Positions 26,801 to 40,059 of a DNA stretch of 64,000 bases are shown here, in pieces. The notes beneath the pieces were generated by a model. It worked only from the letters and a program-made list of their open reading frames with translations. It searched no databases and was not told the DNA's origin. Location of the stretch: the NCBI GenBank assembly GCA_020086605.1, contig JACBWW010000096.1:620001-684000 (forward strand), given 5' to 3'. A program made the position numbers and the translations under genes. Origin of the DNA: Lanius collurio. Taxonomy: Eukaryota > Chordata > Aves > Passeriformes > Laniidae. Position 1 is the first letter of the stretch. Every line of letters starts with the position of its first letter.

Positions 26801-29800
26801 TGAATGAATTAACGCTGAGATGAATGTGATTTTTTTATTCTTGAAGCTTCAATCTAATGACTTTTTTTTTTTTCATTTTAGAATACAAGGCAAAATATGT
26901 ATCTAAACAGACTTTGAACTTAGATAAGGGAACATTTTCAATAAAAATGGTAATGTAAGATCCGAAAATCAGGTGTAAATTGCTATGTCTTCTAATGGCC
27001 TAGTTGAATTTTAGCAAGTTAATAGTACAGACTGTGGATTTTAGTACTGACTTCAAAGCAAGTAAAACCACAGCCTAATGTGAAGGGAAAAATTAAAAAT
27101 GAGGATGTAAGACAGACAGATATATAAATTTAATTTAATGAATCAACTGTGAAATAATCTGAAGCAATAACCTCTTAAATTATTTCTTAATAATTAGAAA
27201 ATTTTTAACTGATGTAACAGTATGTAAAAAGAATCTAGACAACCAAGAAAGGTTTTGCTCACACATAAAGTAATGAAAACATAATTTATGAGGTCTATAA
27301 ACAAAATAAAGAGTGGCCAAATTATAATTAATGTTAGGCAGAATGGTTTGATGATTTCCACTGAAATAAGAGGTCTGATTCATAAAAGAAAATCTGTTAA
27401 TCCAGTATTTGTTTTTTCTAGACATTCAACTTGATACTACATGACATGAAAGTTCATAAGTTTGCATATATATACATAGGGAATTGATTAGATGGATTAA
27501 ATTCTTGACAGGTATCATGATGTAGCTGTTGAGGAAGATGTATAGAATCATATCAAGTAGGGTACACAGACATCAGAGCTTGTTTGTTATGTGATATTTT
27601 TATCAGTGATCCAGATGATGCTACACAATCCTGCTGGTGATGGTCAGAGATAATAAAGATCTGTGGGATAAGACATAGTATTAAGCCAGAGTAATCTAAA
27701 TCACTTGGATAGAAGACCAAACATCCATAATTTAGCCAAATGCACCTGGTACAGTTAATCTAAGAGGATGGGAGAGGCTGTCTTGGGAGCTCCAACAGTT
27801 CACTGATGGATATGTGGGTAATCCTGGATAATTGCCTCAAAGTGAGCTCCCAACCACACTTAATAGTACACAGCTGAGCACATGAAAGGCATTGCTGTAC
27901 GAGACAATGGCTCACAATTGTTTAATATCTAGAGAGTGAAAACATGCATTTCTCTGAGAGCTATTATCTGACTTTCCTTGGAGAAGAAACTGTTTTCCGT
28001 ATGTTTATAGTTGTTGACACCCCCCACAGGTGCACTCTGAAACCTTCTGCATTTAAGTGGGGAATGTGAGGTAGTTTTAATATGAAGTTTGGCTATAATT
28101 AGCTTTTCAGAATGTGTAAATAAAAGACAGTCAGTAAAACTTGCTCTCCTGCAGTTCTCCAAATGGTTATAGTTATATTGATGTTGGTTAAACAGACAAT
28201 CACAACAGACACAGTAGAGGGGTGGATCCTACACTAGTTTACCAAGGAATTTATGGCAGAAGGGAATCTTTTGTATTATGAAGTTCAGGTTACTGGATAA
28301 TACAGGCAGTCATAATAAGCAAATTATTTCAGACACCTTAAAAAAACACAATGAAATTGCTTTATTTGCAAGGAAGACCAAACTTTACAAATTAACAAAT
28401 ACTCCTTCGCTGTAAGATTTGTTTAGCTGTGATCCAGGTTTTATCTGCTTAACTAAAACTTTTACACTGGGACTTCCAGTTCATAAATCCTTGGTTTATG
28501 CAAGCTTAATGACATCCAGTCTTGCCAAAGCTTGCATTTATTATCCGTTCTGAAAAATTGGTCATGACAAATGCTATTTTTTTCTGAGAAACCCAGTTTC
28601 CCTTCCATCGTTGTCTATTCTCCTGATTGCAGAAATGGTAGTTTTCAATCCAGAACAAAGCTTTAATAATTCAATGTTGATTAAGTAAGAGCTGTTTTTT
28701 GACATCCTCTTACTGAGAGAGACCTTGTAACAGAGAGGTCCTATGAATTCAAAGCTTTACTTCCAGAATACACTGCTAAGATAAAGGGTATCAGGCATAA
28801 ATAATTAACTGTTAAGTAGGGAAAATAACTGCATCATGCCCTTGGTACTTTCCAGCCTATAAACAGTGGTAAAGATGGAGGAGAACGTGCAAGGCATTCA
28901 AATCTCAAGTGACTTTACAATCCCCTTCTTTTGCTTTTCTGGTCATCATCTACTAAAGTTTAGTGTACTTAATATATTGAAAATGCTGGTTGCTTTTTAT
29001 TTGTACCCTTTTTTCTACTCAGGTTTTCTGCATAATTTTTTTCATATGATTTAAAAAGCCTTTCTGTGCATGTAGGAATTTCAGCATCAAGATATTACTC
29101 CTCTGTTTGGCAAGGCAAAAGCACCTGTACTTATCCAGCGTCAGCTGGTGTCAACAAGCTCCACAGTTAGTTGGAAATTAGGGATTAATTTGACTGGTGT
29201 TTAAAAGAGTGTCAACACATGAAAGTAATTTCTGTATTTGTGATCCTCTAATTTTTGTGCCCATATAATTACATTCTGTGGGTTATCTTGTTAACATCCT
29301 TCTTTCCCAGGCTTTGGTGTTTGTTCTGAGTGACTTTTTTCATCACGACACTCTTTAAACATCCCTCTGTAATGAGTCTGTACATCCAGCTGCAATCAAT
29401 CTTCTGTTAGATATTCACAGGCTGAGGAGCCTTGATGCTATAGGCTGACAAATAAATCCTCTTTTCCACTGAATGTAGAACACTTGAAGGGAAAAAACTC
29501 CAAACAGTAATGGTACGAACACTAATTCCTACTGATTTCCAAGATGTCTAATTCCCTTTAATTTGTTTGGCTCAAATGATTACTTCCCCATGTGTCTTAA
29601 AAGGACTGTTCTATCAGGTAGTATTGATTGGAGTAGCTGTGCGTCTAACTAGGTTATTTACAGAAAGTGCTCTTTAACATGATTATTGTTAAGAGGCAAA
29701 TTTAGATTAGGATTTGTGTGTGTGTTATCAGTATCTTAGGTATCTCTTTTGGAAGCTGAGCATGGTCCATGAGGTTTCCCAGACAGATCAGCTTGCTAAG

Positions 29801-29813
29801 ATATCCCTCTAGA

Positions 29814-29856
29814 CTTCTTCCCTCTAGGAAGGACATCTCTTCTTCCCTCTAGGAAG
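29814..29856. repeat. Tandem duplication of an 18-bp sequence, 25-bp period
   Basis: CTTCTTCCCTCTAGGAAG occurs perfectly at 29814-29831 and again at 29839-29856, separated by GACATCT. The perfect identity suggests a fairly recent local duplication. Confidence 0.9.
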
Positions 29857-31759
29857 AAAAGATGTCTACTTGTTACTTTAAGCATTGAGCAAGTTTAGCA
29901 TAATCAACCCATTTTAGCATTAATAATTTGTAGGTGTTGTATTTTATTCTAGATGTAGACAAAATCCTGATCTATCTATCTATCTGTTGTATTGTTCATA
30001 CTTAAGATGGGATGAGGGGGGAGGAGAAACATCCCTTTTCTGTGGATAATAAATATGATTGTTTCCATCAAATTAAATTATGAAAGAAAAACAGGTGTTC
30101 CAACATTGGTGAGGGATTATATTCTGAAAAGAAAAGCCTTGCCAGACAGGGCAGAGCAAGATTTTAGCTGATTGTATTTAAAACGTGTCCTTGATGTGGT
30201 CCATGAGTTGATCACATGATTCCATGATTGATTATGCAAGAACTCTCACAATGAAGGGAAGGTGGAAAATATGGGAAAGTGCCAATGTAGGACTCCTTCA
30301 AGACCAGACCTGCTCTTGCTCAAACAATAGTTCAGCTTCTGCATCGTGCAGATCCCAGCAGTTGGATATCAGAGAGAGAAGGCAAGATTGATAGGGGTAA
30401 TATTCACATTGTAATGCAGATCAAATTATTGAAGAGCTGTTTTAATGAAGGATGAGAAATGTGAGAAAGGGTTGGTTACATTCACAGGTAATCTGCAATA
30501 GGTTACTGAAGGAATTGCTGTACACTGTCCATCAGCTCTCTTTCAATGCATGTTGGATTTGTTGTATTGTGTATTTCACTTTTCAGTAAGTCTTTTGCTT
30601 ATGAGAAAAATATAATTTTATGACTCCAAAGCAGGATCTTCCCTGCTGTAATTACATCCCCTTCCCAGCCCTAGGCTGCAGATTCCTTAGGTGGGAGCCA
30701 GCCTGGCACAGGTGGCAGCTTGGACTTTTATCAAAAAGGGAAGAAGAACCATTGATCTGGTGATATTTGATTCATTAGGTGACTTTTTTTTAAACAAAGC
30801 TGATAAATTCCTCCCCATTTACTTGGCCCTTTGCCAAAACAGGCTTACACTGTAAAGTTGGCTAATTCCCTGTCCCATAAACGTTTGACATTCTTCAACC
30901 TGTTGTAGCACTAACTGGTGGTAAGAGAGAATGCAGTTCTGCTGAAATAGTAAATATGCACATACAAAACCATTTTCACCAAAAACTTTGCCCCATCCTA
31001 AGTTCAGAAGGTATTTTAGTTGGTGGATGACATATATTAAATATAAAAATTTTCTGTGAGAATTTTTAAAACAATCTTGGTTTAAAAATTCTTGATTTAA
31101 AAAAAAAAAAAGTTAGAACTTGTGTTTCCTTGTAGAAATTCTAGTGCAGAACTCCATGGTATTCAGAAAAATATATTCCAGAGTATAAAGCAGACTAGAC
31201 TTCTTTCATCCACGCCTAAAATAAAGATGAAATCAATCTCCACGTGGTTCTCAGGTTCATTTTCTACTCATTTCAAAAGCAGAGCTATATCAGGTAAGAT
31301 AGATATTACTGCAAATGCCTGTCTCATGTTGAGTGTGACAAGCTAGAAGCTGTTTTCTCAAAAATCAAGATGTTTTGGAAATTTTAATTCCTGAGCAGTC
31401 AGTAGATTCAAAGAAAGACTGTATGGATAAAACATTGTTGTCAAAGTTGCCTAATGGTTTCCTTTGTAAAAGTCTACCTCAGGATTTTTGAGAGGTAACT
31501 TAGCAAGGACCCTGGAAAGAAGAGAGTTGAAAACACTGAGAAAATTTAAGGGAAGAAAAGAGAAGATTGAAGATATGTCCATCTACTAAGATATTGGTGG
31601 GATCTTTGTGGACATGTTTGAAGGATGTAGAAGTTCTCTGAGAAGACAGACATGCCTTCCATCTATTAACCTTCCTAGGGTTCCAGTTCAGAGGGTTCCA
31701 CTACTATGAGAACACAGGCCACAAAAATAAACAATAGTTTAGACATAATATAGTATGAA

Positions 31760-31804
31760 GAAAAGCTGAAAAAAGCAGAAAAAAAGAAAAGCTGAAAAAA
31801 GCAG
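31760..31804. repeat. Purine-rich direct repeat, 26-bp period
   Basis: GAAAAGCTGAAAAAAGCAG occurs perfectly at 31760-31778 and 31786-31804, joined by an A-rich spacer and followed by a run of about 15 A. Looks like slippage in A-rich DNA. Confidence 0.9.
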
Positions 31805-34559
31805 GGAAAAAAAAAAAAAAGTAAGGCAATGGCTGTCCTGAGGTAATTGTTTTTGTTCTTTTTTTCTGAGCAGGTAAGGTAAAAAAATGTCTTTAACTGC
31901 ATTCCTTGCTCAGCAATGATACTAGGATAAAAGAGTGGGATACCTCCAGAAACTCACAGTCAAGCTTTTCCTTTTCCGTTCACCAAAGTATGAACCTGGA
32001 ACTCATAAGCCAGCAGAAAACATCTCAGAAAGAGACAGTTTCTTGTTTTGGTTGGTGCATTAATCCAAGCAATAGGAAGGGGGAATTAAAACATATGAGG
32101 TACTGACAGGGGAAGGAAAAGCACTGATGAGCAAGAAAATAAAGTAGCCAATTTGTTTCATGTTGGATAACTAAAACCCCCCACAGTCTCTTAAGGCAGC
32201 TGATTATGACAATAATGCAAGACCACAAGCTTATGTTTTTAAATTACATTGCATCTGCTTTTTATTGGACACACAAGAGCAAGGTTCATTTTGAAACTAT
32301 CTCTGACGGTGAAGGTTTTATTCCTGTTAATGGTTCAAAATGTGTATTGTTATAGAAACATCATACTAATAATCAAATGGGTGATTTTACTTCCTCTCCT
32401 CCCTTCTGATCAAGGACCCATAAACTCATGACTGCATGAAGATGCTATAGTTTTTAATATTTATCATATCCTTATTTCACGGACTCAGGCAAGTGTGTAT
32501 ATTTTTCATCTGTCAGTCTGCTACCATAATTCAGTGCTATAGTGACAACGAGATGTTAAAAAATCATTTGGCTTTCATGTTCTACAATTTAAAGCTGTAG
32601 ATGAGTAGAGTAAATCATGTATATCTCCTTTAAAATACTTACATTAATCTGTTCTTAAAATCCAAACCAAGCTCTTATGCTAACAGTGAGGTTCATGAGC
32701 ACCTAATATTTTGCCTGCATCAGCAAATTTAGACATGCATTTTCTAACTTCTATCTTCCAAAGGTATAGTCTTCTCACTTTGTAATGTGCATTTCGCTCT
32801 TACTACAACAGGGAAAAAAAGAGGGGGGAAAAGCACATAATAATTAGAGTTCAGTGATCATCATGCATCCTTATCTTATGTTATTGAATGTTTTTCCTCC
32901 CTTTGGAAATAGTGTCGAGTCTTTACAAAAAAAACCTTAGCTTTTCATAGTCCACTTTTGCCCAGTTGTGGCAGAACTTTCATTTGCTTCACCTAAGTAC
33001 TTTATTATTACCTTTCATTTTATAAATAACCTCTTCTGCTATTTGGGCAAACTGAATTTTTCCTTCCATTATTTTCAAAAGTCTCTGTGGTTCCTCTGTG
33101 GAGGAACCTATTCCATGCTTTGAAAAAGTATCTGTTGTGTATAATTTGTTTACTGATAATGGCAAGTGGGGCAGTTACCAAATTCCAGAAGATGATCCAC
33201 CAGAGTAACATTTCTGTATTCAGAGATTTTGGTCCATTATTATTGATATTCTTCCCCAGATGTGGTAAAAAACTGTAAAAAATTGAGGTGTGTCTATTGT
33301 ATCAACTGCATGGTAACCATGATACTGATTTGGATCACAACAGAAATCACAAATACTGAAATTAGTTAAACTGTTCCTAAATTGCCAATTAAACAGCTAA
33401 TAAGCAAGTGTAAATGAGTCACCAGGTATTCAGTCTTTGCTCCTGAGCTCTCTTCATCTGTTTGCTGCATTTGCACACCAGATCAATCTTCTGGAAAGAG
33501 AAGAAGGATCTAGGATCGTAGGAAGGAAGAAATCGCAAGTGGAGCAAAAGAGGGAAATCTTTGCTTCATCTTCCTTAACAATGAAAGCATCAGAGTCCAG
33601 AATGATACAATACAACTTGTTGTGCATGTCAAATCAATGACAGCTGCTGGACAGGGTAATTTATAACACTGTTCCACGTGAATTCCATGTGTTAATAATT
33701 TAATAGCTGGATTTTCAGCAAAAACTTTTAATTGCCTAGTCCATTCTGCTGGGACATCATTAAAATAGACATTTTGCAATGCTGAAGACTAAAACCAAGT
33801 TCTAAAAAGCTTGTCCTCTCTCACAGTAGGAATGGACAGCATCTAAGCCCCTAAAATCAACAAGGACTGAAAGTCAAGGCTACTTATGACTAGACTATGT
33901 CAGAACAGTAGATAAAAGTATCCACTTCCTAAGTGCTACCAAATTATTTCTATTTGGTGTCACAAAGCTCCTAGATTTTAGCCTGAATTCCAGAGGATAA
34001 AAGGAACTTGAATTCTTCTTGTGTCCTTTGACAACACATTGTGAGGTGCTGATGAAGTTGCATGTAATGTACCTCTCTACCTTAGAGAGGGTTCTACATT
34101 TCTCAGTTTGGCTTCACTGAAGCCAAAGTTCACTTTAAAACATTCTACAGCTTGGCAGGAACCCAGTGAGCTGAAATTTCAAAGGGTCATTAGTAGCACA
34201 TGACGAGGCAGTAATGAAAGACGGGTTGTTAATCAGAACCATGAGGGCTCCTAATTTTATTAGAAGTCTAACTTCCTCTGCACTCCCTCTCCAACCTTCT
34301 GGGTTTTTTTTTAGGTACTTCCAGTTTCTTGGAGATGTTAGAAGTCACTGTAATGTCATTTTTGTGTGATTATATGAAATTGCTCATACCAGAGTCCATA
34401 TTCTGTTTCTTTACCAGGACTCTAGAACATACACAATTCCCTTTCTGACAGGCGAGCCAATACTCTCCATTTCTTGAAACTGCAGTCTTTCCTTCCTGCC
34501 TTCCTTATTTATCCTCACACTCCTTCTGTTCCACAGTGCTTTTTCTGTCTTTCTATGTT

Positions 34560-34568
<9 letters not shown>

Positions 34569-34589
<21 letters not shown>
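34569..34589. repeat. Poly-T run, about 21 bases
   Basis: A T run within a longer pyrimidine tract (about 34540-34600) that ends in CCCTTTCCCCC. Plain low-complexity DNA. Confidence 0.85.
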
Positions 34590-34590
<1 letters not shown>

Positions 34591-35390
34591 CCTTTCCCCC
34601 AAATGGCTTGTTATAAAACATATGCAGTCAGCAGTTTATGGTCTAATGTGAGGAAGTATCTTATTGAACTCTTCCACCCTCACCTTCAACCCTGACTCCT
34701 TGAAGGTGTCCTCATCAAGTACTCTCTCTTACTTGCAAGAAATGACAGTTTTGTTAAATCTTTGAGAACCAACAAATAGTTCTTCTTCATGCAGCATGCA
34801 TTTCAATCAGTAAGGTTGTTATGCAGTTACTTTAGGTTATGACCAATGAATTGCAAACAAAATAAACCCCAAGGAGTCTGCATAATATAAAATCAAGAAT
34901 CAGCCAGATTTTCCAAGGGTGAAAATGCAATTCCACAAAATGCTGGTGTTGAAGAGTGTGAAGCTTCAGCAACACAATACATGTAGACAAACTCGATGTA
35001 TTTTAAGCTGTTTGTGAAGCTTACGTCTACTCCATGTGCAGCAGAGTGCACCCTCAAGTAAGGACACTGAGCCTATATTTAACTTCTACTTTTTTAAAAT
35101 ACTCTTCTGGTTGTTTTTTTTGAGGGTTTTGTGTGGATCTTCAAGCTGCTCCTCAGTTACAGTACAAATGTTAATGACACATGGATTTGAAGAAGTTTTA
35201 AAGGGAAAAATGTGTAAACATTACTGAATATTTTGAGATAGACTACATGGGAAAACCTTAGCATGTCATATGGAAAGGGAGCTAAGGTGAAGGGATAAAC
35301 ATTGGTTCTATTATACGGTCTTAGAAATACAAAAAAAGACGAAGAGGGATTTTTTTTTCTTTAAAGACATTACCATTGATCCATTAAAAC

Positions 35391-35419
35391 ATGTGGTATT
35401 TGAAGATCAAATACCACAT
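35391..35419. repeat. Perfect inverted repeat, 12-bp arms, 5-nt loop
   Basis: Left arm ATGTGGTATTTG (35391-35402), loop AAGAT, right arm CAAATACCACAT (35408-35419). All twelve pairs are Watson-Crick. It is not followed by a T run in either direction that would suggest a terminator, and no gene adjoins it. Confidence 0.9.
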
Positions 35420-38170
35420 CTGCTTTTAGATGCAAGATTACTTGAAAAATCTACAAGGCACGGTCTGGTCATCATTGCATTTATCCTTGACTTTTGCACT
35501 GTTGAGATGTTAAAAAGAAATTAAATTCTGTATTGCAGTCTACCAAAATACACATTTTCGATAAATATCGATATAAACATTTCTATATTGTCTGTTAAGT
35601 GGGTTCAGATTAATTCTTTCCTTTCGCTGCTTTGTGAAAAGCCTAGTCACTGTGAAAGGAGACACGGGATTTCTGGAAATAAGGAGCAGAGTCTGTATCA
35701 CTCCTTTGCCAGGTGGTAGAGCAGCTTGCTGCAGCAGTTAAAAGTCAGAGCCATATGGCTCTGATCCACTGCAACTGCTACAATGGAATGAAAAGTCTTG
35801 AAAACAGAAAAAAGATGAATGAAAGAGTGAAAAAGTAGGCAGTTACTTAGATGAATGTGACAAGGGCTGCTCTGAAAAACAAAATAGTCTCAATCTGTAG
35901 AGTTTGATAAGTATCGACCTTGAAAAGAATAAACATACAGTTTCTTCCAGCTCCAGAAAGACATTTGGGCACATGGACCCCTATGTCTGTGTGACTTTTC
36001 ATCAAAACTGATGGATATATAAGCTTAGAGGTTTAGATGGCTAGTCTTGGAGAACAGGGAATAGCCCAGCATGGAATACATGGAGGCTGTGCTTGGAGTC
36101 TGTCCTTGGCAGATGCAATCATGGCTAAGAGAACTAATGAACAAGCTAATCAACTTGTACATGCTGGATGGATCTGAGGGAAGTTAGAAGAATTATACTG
36201 ACTAGGCCAAATAAAGGTCTAGCCCAAATTCAGCATTTGTATTTAAATTTCATAGATGCACATAGTTTAATATTAGTATCTTCCTCCCACCTCCCCAAAG
36301 ATTTTGCAGTTCATCGTTAACAGAAGAGTATCTCTGTGCCATCTTGCACCATTAGGACAGTTTTCTGAAAGTCTTGGCAAACAGCTTAAGAGTATTTTGC
36401 TTCCTGGATTTATATTATGAAGGAGATAGTCTCTTTGACACAATGGAAAGTAGGGCTAAAATATTATAGAAAGAAACTCCAAAAACTGTCAAAAATGCAA
36501 CCTGGTGAGCTGGGAACTTTGTCCCTGTTTTGAGATGAACAGAGCTAGATGCCCTGGATCCTCAAGGAATATCAAAGAGCTTTTAAAATCAAGAAGTCAG
36601 GTTCTCCTATGATAAAAAAAAAGATACCTCTACTTCAAGTTTAAAATTGGCCAGATCAGAGAAAAAAATGCTTGTGCACTCCTGTCCTTCTACTCACTGT
36701 GTCTTCCTGTGGGTCCTGGCCCTCATTTTAGTCCTTCAGCACTGTTCTTTTCTGCATTCTAACAAACTGCCCAGTGCCCCTGACTCCCGTCTTTCCTGGG
36801 TGCCAGTGCTGGTGTTGGGCATGGTCTCACATCTGGTGCTGCCTTTGTCCTCTGACTCCTGAGTCCTCCACATCACAACCTCCCAGAAACCCTCTAAAAT
36901 TCCTATGTGACATAGCATATTTGCTATGAGAATTTTTTTCTTCAGAACTCACATACATGGAAATGAATTATGTAGACCTGACTGGAAGGTTTTGTTATTT
37001 CAGAGGCAATGAAAACAAAAACCTCATGGCTGTGTTTGAAGCAACTGACAAATCATTAAGTGAAAATATTCAGCATTCTTGCTTTTAAAATTTACAGAAA
37101 GAAGGATTTTCTATTTTACAGAAATAAATTTCTCAAAGACCTAGCAACGATATCAAACATTTAAAGTTCCTAGCTAAAAAAAAGTACTGGTCTCCATCCT
37201 AGTTCTACAATCATACAAAATGTGTATTTTTGTGTCAATGAAGTTCCTCCCCAACTCTTGAAGAATTCTCCCTCTTCACAGGAAAAAATATCAACCGAGA
37301 AACAAGATGAAGGAGTGTAATAAATAAAATTATCAGCAGGTAAAAAAAGACCAGGACTAATGTGCTGTTCCTCCTCTGCTCTGAAACAGAACTGGTAGAT
37401 TTTTAAAATTTTAATCTAGAATTTTAAATAAATAATTAAAACGAAAAAAGTTCAGAATTACACCAATTTTGATTTTTACAAGGTTGTCATCTTGCTAATA
37501 TTCTCTCATTAATGTACTGTTCATTTGACAATTTAACCAAATTTGTGGTTTATACTTTTGTTCAAAGCATGTACTGCATTAAGTAGGCTAAGATTAGAGT
37601 AATTTTAATTAAAGAAAATTTGAATCAAACCTCTTCTATCCAGTTGTAAAAATTCTGATTCAACAGGATCCTCGCATTTGGTTTTCTATTTGTATAATGC
37701 GATTGAAAGAAAAACGAGGGGGTTTTGGTCACAAAAACACCACAATAATTTTTTTTCCAAAATGCATGAGGTAGCTATTGGGCCAACGTGAGAAAATTTG
37801 GAATTTTTAGGTGAATAACTGTTGGAAAGGAAAAGCAATTATATATCAATGATATAATCACTATATTGACTCTACTGAAAATTTCAGACACAGGAGTAAT
37901 TTTTGCACAAATAAGATTTTAATTAAAATTCAATGGCCTGCTTTTTGAGAAAGGATAGCCACTGAAGAATATTTTGTGAAACAGGTTATTTAGGATCGAT
38001 CTAAATGTTGAGGAATATCTAAGCCTCTTACTTTGCTAGTGCTTATCTCTAGGGATTGATCACTGATCAAAAAGTTGGCAATAAATACTTCAGTTCTATT
38101 AAATCAGGTACTATATTGAAATTATAAATGGTGCCCAGAGAGATAAAGTAATTGTTTTTATTATTATTTC

Positions 38171-38195
38171 TTTTTTTTTTTTTTTTTTTTTTTTT
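38171..38195. repeat. T25 homopolymer
   Basis: About 25 consecutive T, the longest homopolymer in the window. It could be the reverse complement of a retroposon poly-A tail, but the sequence to its right (38196 on) shows no recognisable retrocopy. Confidence 0.9.
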
Positions 38196-40044
38196 CCAAA
38201 TATAATTTTTAGGCTGCTTGCATGTCCAGAATTAACATGTAATAATTCAAAATTTACGTTTATATATTCTATTAAGTGTGCCAGAAACTTTCCCAGTTTT
38301 GTCTATGTTATGAGCCAAGCTTCTGATTCTCTATACAGTGATTAAATGAGAAAGTGTGCCTTGAAATGGCCTTAATGTGTTTTTCCTTAGTCACATTTAT
38401 CTTGATATTGTGATTATTATGCAACACTTAATCCTTTTAGTGCAGAGCAACAATTCAGTAGCCAAGTGAAAGGGAAGTGGGATGTGTTATCCTGTTGCTA
38501 TTGTTAGAGGAGAAACATTCTCTTCAACTGTTATACAGATGATGATTTGAAATAAATGACCTATGCCTAATGTTTTACTATTCAACACAGCATAAACTGA
38601 TGGAATGTGAAGGGCACCAGGATGACATTAATGTGTTATCCAAAATATAATTTGAGAGTAAGTTCATGCACTTAATAGTTCATTAAAACATTCGATGGAA
38701 TACAGGAGAAGGAATATTTGCCTCACACATGGATTTATACAAGCCTTTTTCTCTTTCTCCTGAGGTCAGCTGCCTGACTAAATAAATGTACTTTTATAAA
38801 GCAAGGTGGCAGCAAGAAACTTCTGACAGAAAAAAAATTGGTCTAGTATGCTCATTTTTCATGAGAGCAGCAAAAAGATGAGATGCAAATCGTGACCACA
38901 CTCTGTCTTCTTTCCTTCTTTCTACACTTTGTTTGTACCCACCCTTACCCATAGCACTTTTTGCCTCAGTTTGTATTAAAATTATCACATTTTCTGAAAC
39001 CCATCAGTGCTTTGTACTGAAGTATTTTAGCTCAAGTGTTGAAGAAAACCTCATGGTTAATATAACTTTCAATAACTCTTTCATCCTCTGTACGATTTAA
39101 GCCAAGTGTGTCTGGGGAAGCGTTTGTAGAGGGGAGATTGAATCATCTTCTATGTCCATCTAATGTGAGTAGTCTCCTTTTAAATAATATAATTTTTATC
39201 TCTCCTGGTCCTGCCAGAAACAGAAGTCTCTGATGGTGTCATTTAGCAAGAATTTAGCAAGAATGTAGATTTTCTTTTAACTGCAGACATCAGCCTTAAA
39301 GAATTGCAGCCCCTGATATATTTACCTTTTTAAAAAATAGTTTAGAAGCAAAAAGCATCTAGGAAACATCCTGAGAATAAGATGTCTCTACCTGTGACTG
39401 CTAGAGGGGAACTAAGCAGTTTCTACAATAAAAATCAATAGAAAAGCTGTCAGGCACTGGCAACTTATTTACAGGAAAAAAAATCGACTTTCATAATTTC
39501 TTTAGTCTTAACTTGATTTATACAGGTGTATTTTTGCTTTAATCTATTTTAGGAAACAGTCTCCTATAAGAATTTTTGGGCTTTTTTTTTACTAATGTCT
39601 TCAATACAGGTACAAGGTTTTACACATAGCAAGGATTTTATAAAAATCCAATTTTCTAATTATATTTAAATCTTTCAGGTTTTTCCTTGGGTTTGGGTGG
39701 TTTCTTGTCTTTGAGTTTAGCATATGAAGCTAAAAGTGTATTATCCACTTTGTCTGTTCTGTAACTGACCTCTTTAAACTCTTTTGTTGTGTTTTGCTCT
39801 TCCCTGAAACTGATGCATCTGGGATCCCATCTTGAGACCAAGAGGACTAATAGCTCTTAGATGATTCTGAAAATCTTCTTTTAAATTATAAGACCTTGTC
39901 TAGACCAGGATTAGTGTTATAAATGTATTTGTTGGCTAATTCTGAAGAGTCCTTTAATATCAATTTAGATAAGGTGGTTGTATCCTTGGTAATATTTTCC
40001 TACACTTTTTGTAATTGCTGTGGGTTTCATCTTTTTTTTTTTTT

Positions 40045-40059
40045 ATGTGTGTGTGTGTG
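40045..40059. repeat. Short (TG)n run
   Basis: About seven TG units directly after a T run of about 13. A second interrupted TG-rich run is at 40169-40192. Confidence 0.85.

Larger units (their letters stand above)
13151..29813. other. Long non-coding stretch, no gene recognised
   Basis: AT-rich, mostly unique-looking DNA. I see homopolymer runs (A17 at 18634-18650, A18 at 19352-19369, T17 at 23848-23864) and moderately GC-richer patches near 15730-16200 and 19720-19910. No exon, RNA gene or identifiable transposon is supported. The 129-codon minus-strand frame at 15725-16114 lies in a GC-rich patch and has a low-complexity charged composition, which suggests chance. Ancient repeats too diverged to recognise by eye may be present. 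Confidence 0.5.

Noticed and set aside
27590..27880. Possible CR1 reverse-transcriptase remnant (ATCAGTGATCCAGATGATG)
   Set aside because: About 19 bases resemble the CR1 block around the DLDD motif, but the following sequence does not match and every frame is broken. Too weak to call.
29968..29985. Second TCTA microsatellite
   Set aside because: Only about four units, too short to list as a microsatellite.
38171..38195. Poly-T run as the tail of an antisense retrocopy
   Set aside because: No coding-like or SINE-like sequence lies next to it and no flanking duplication is visible.
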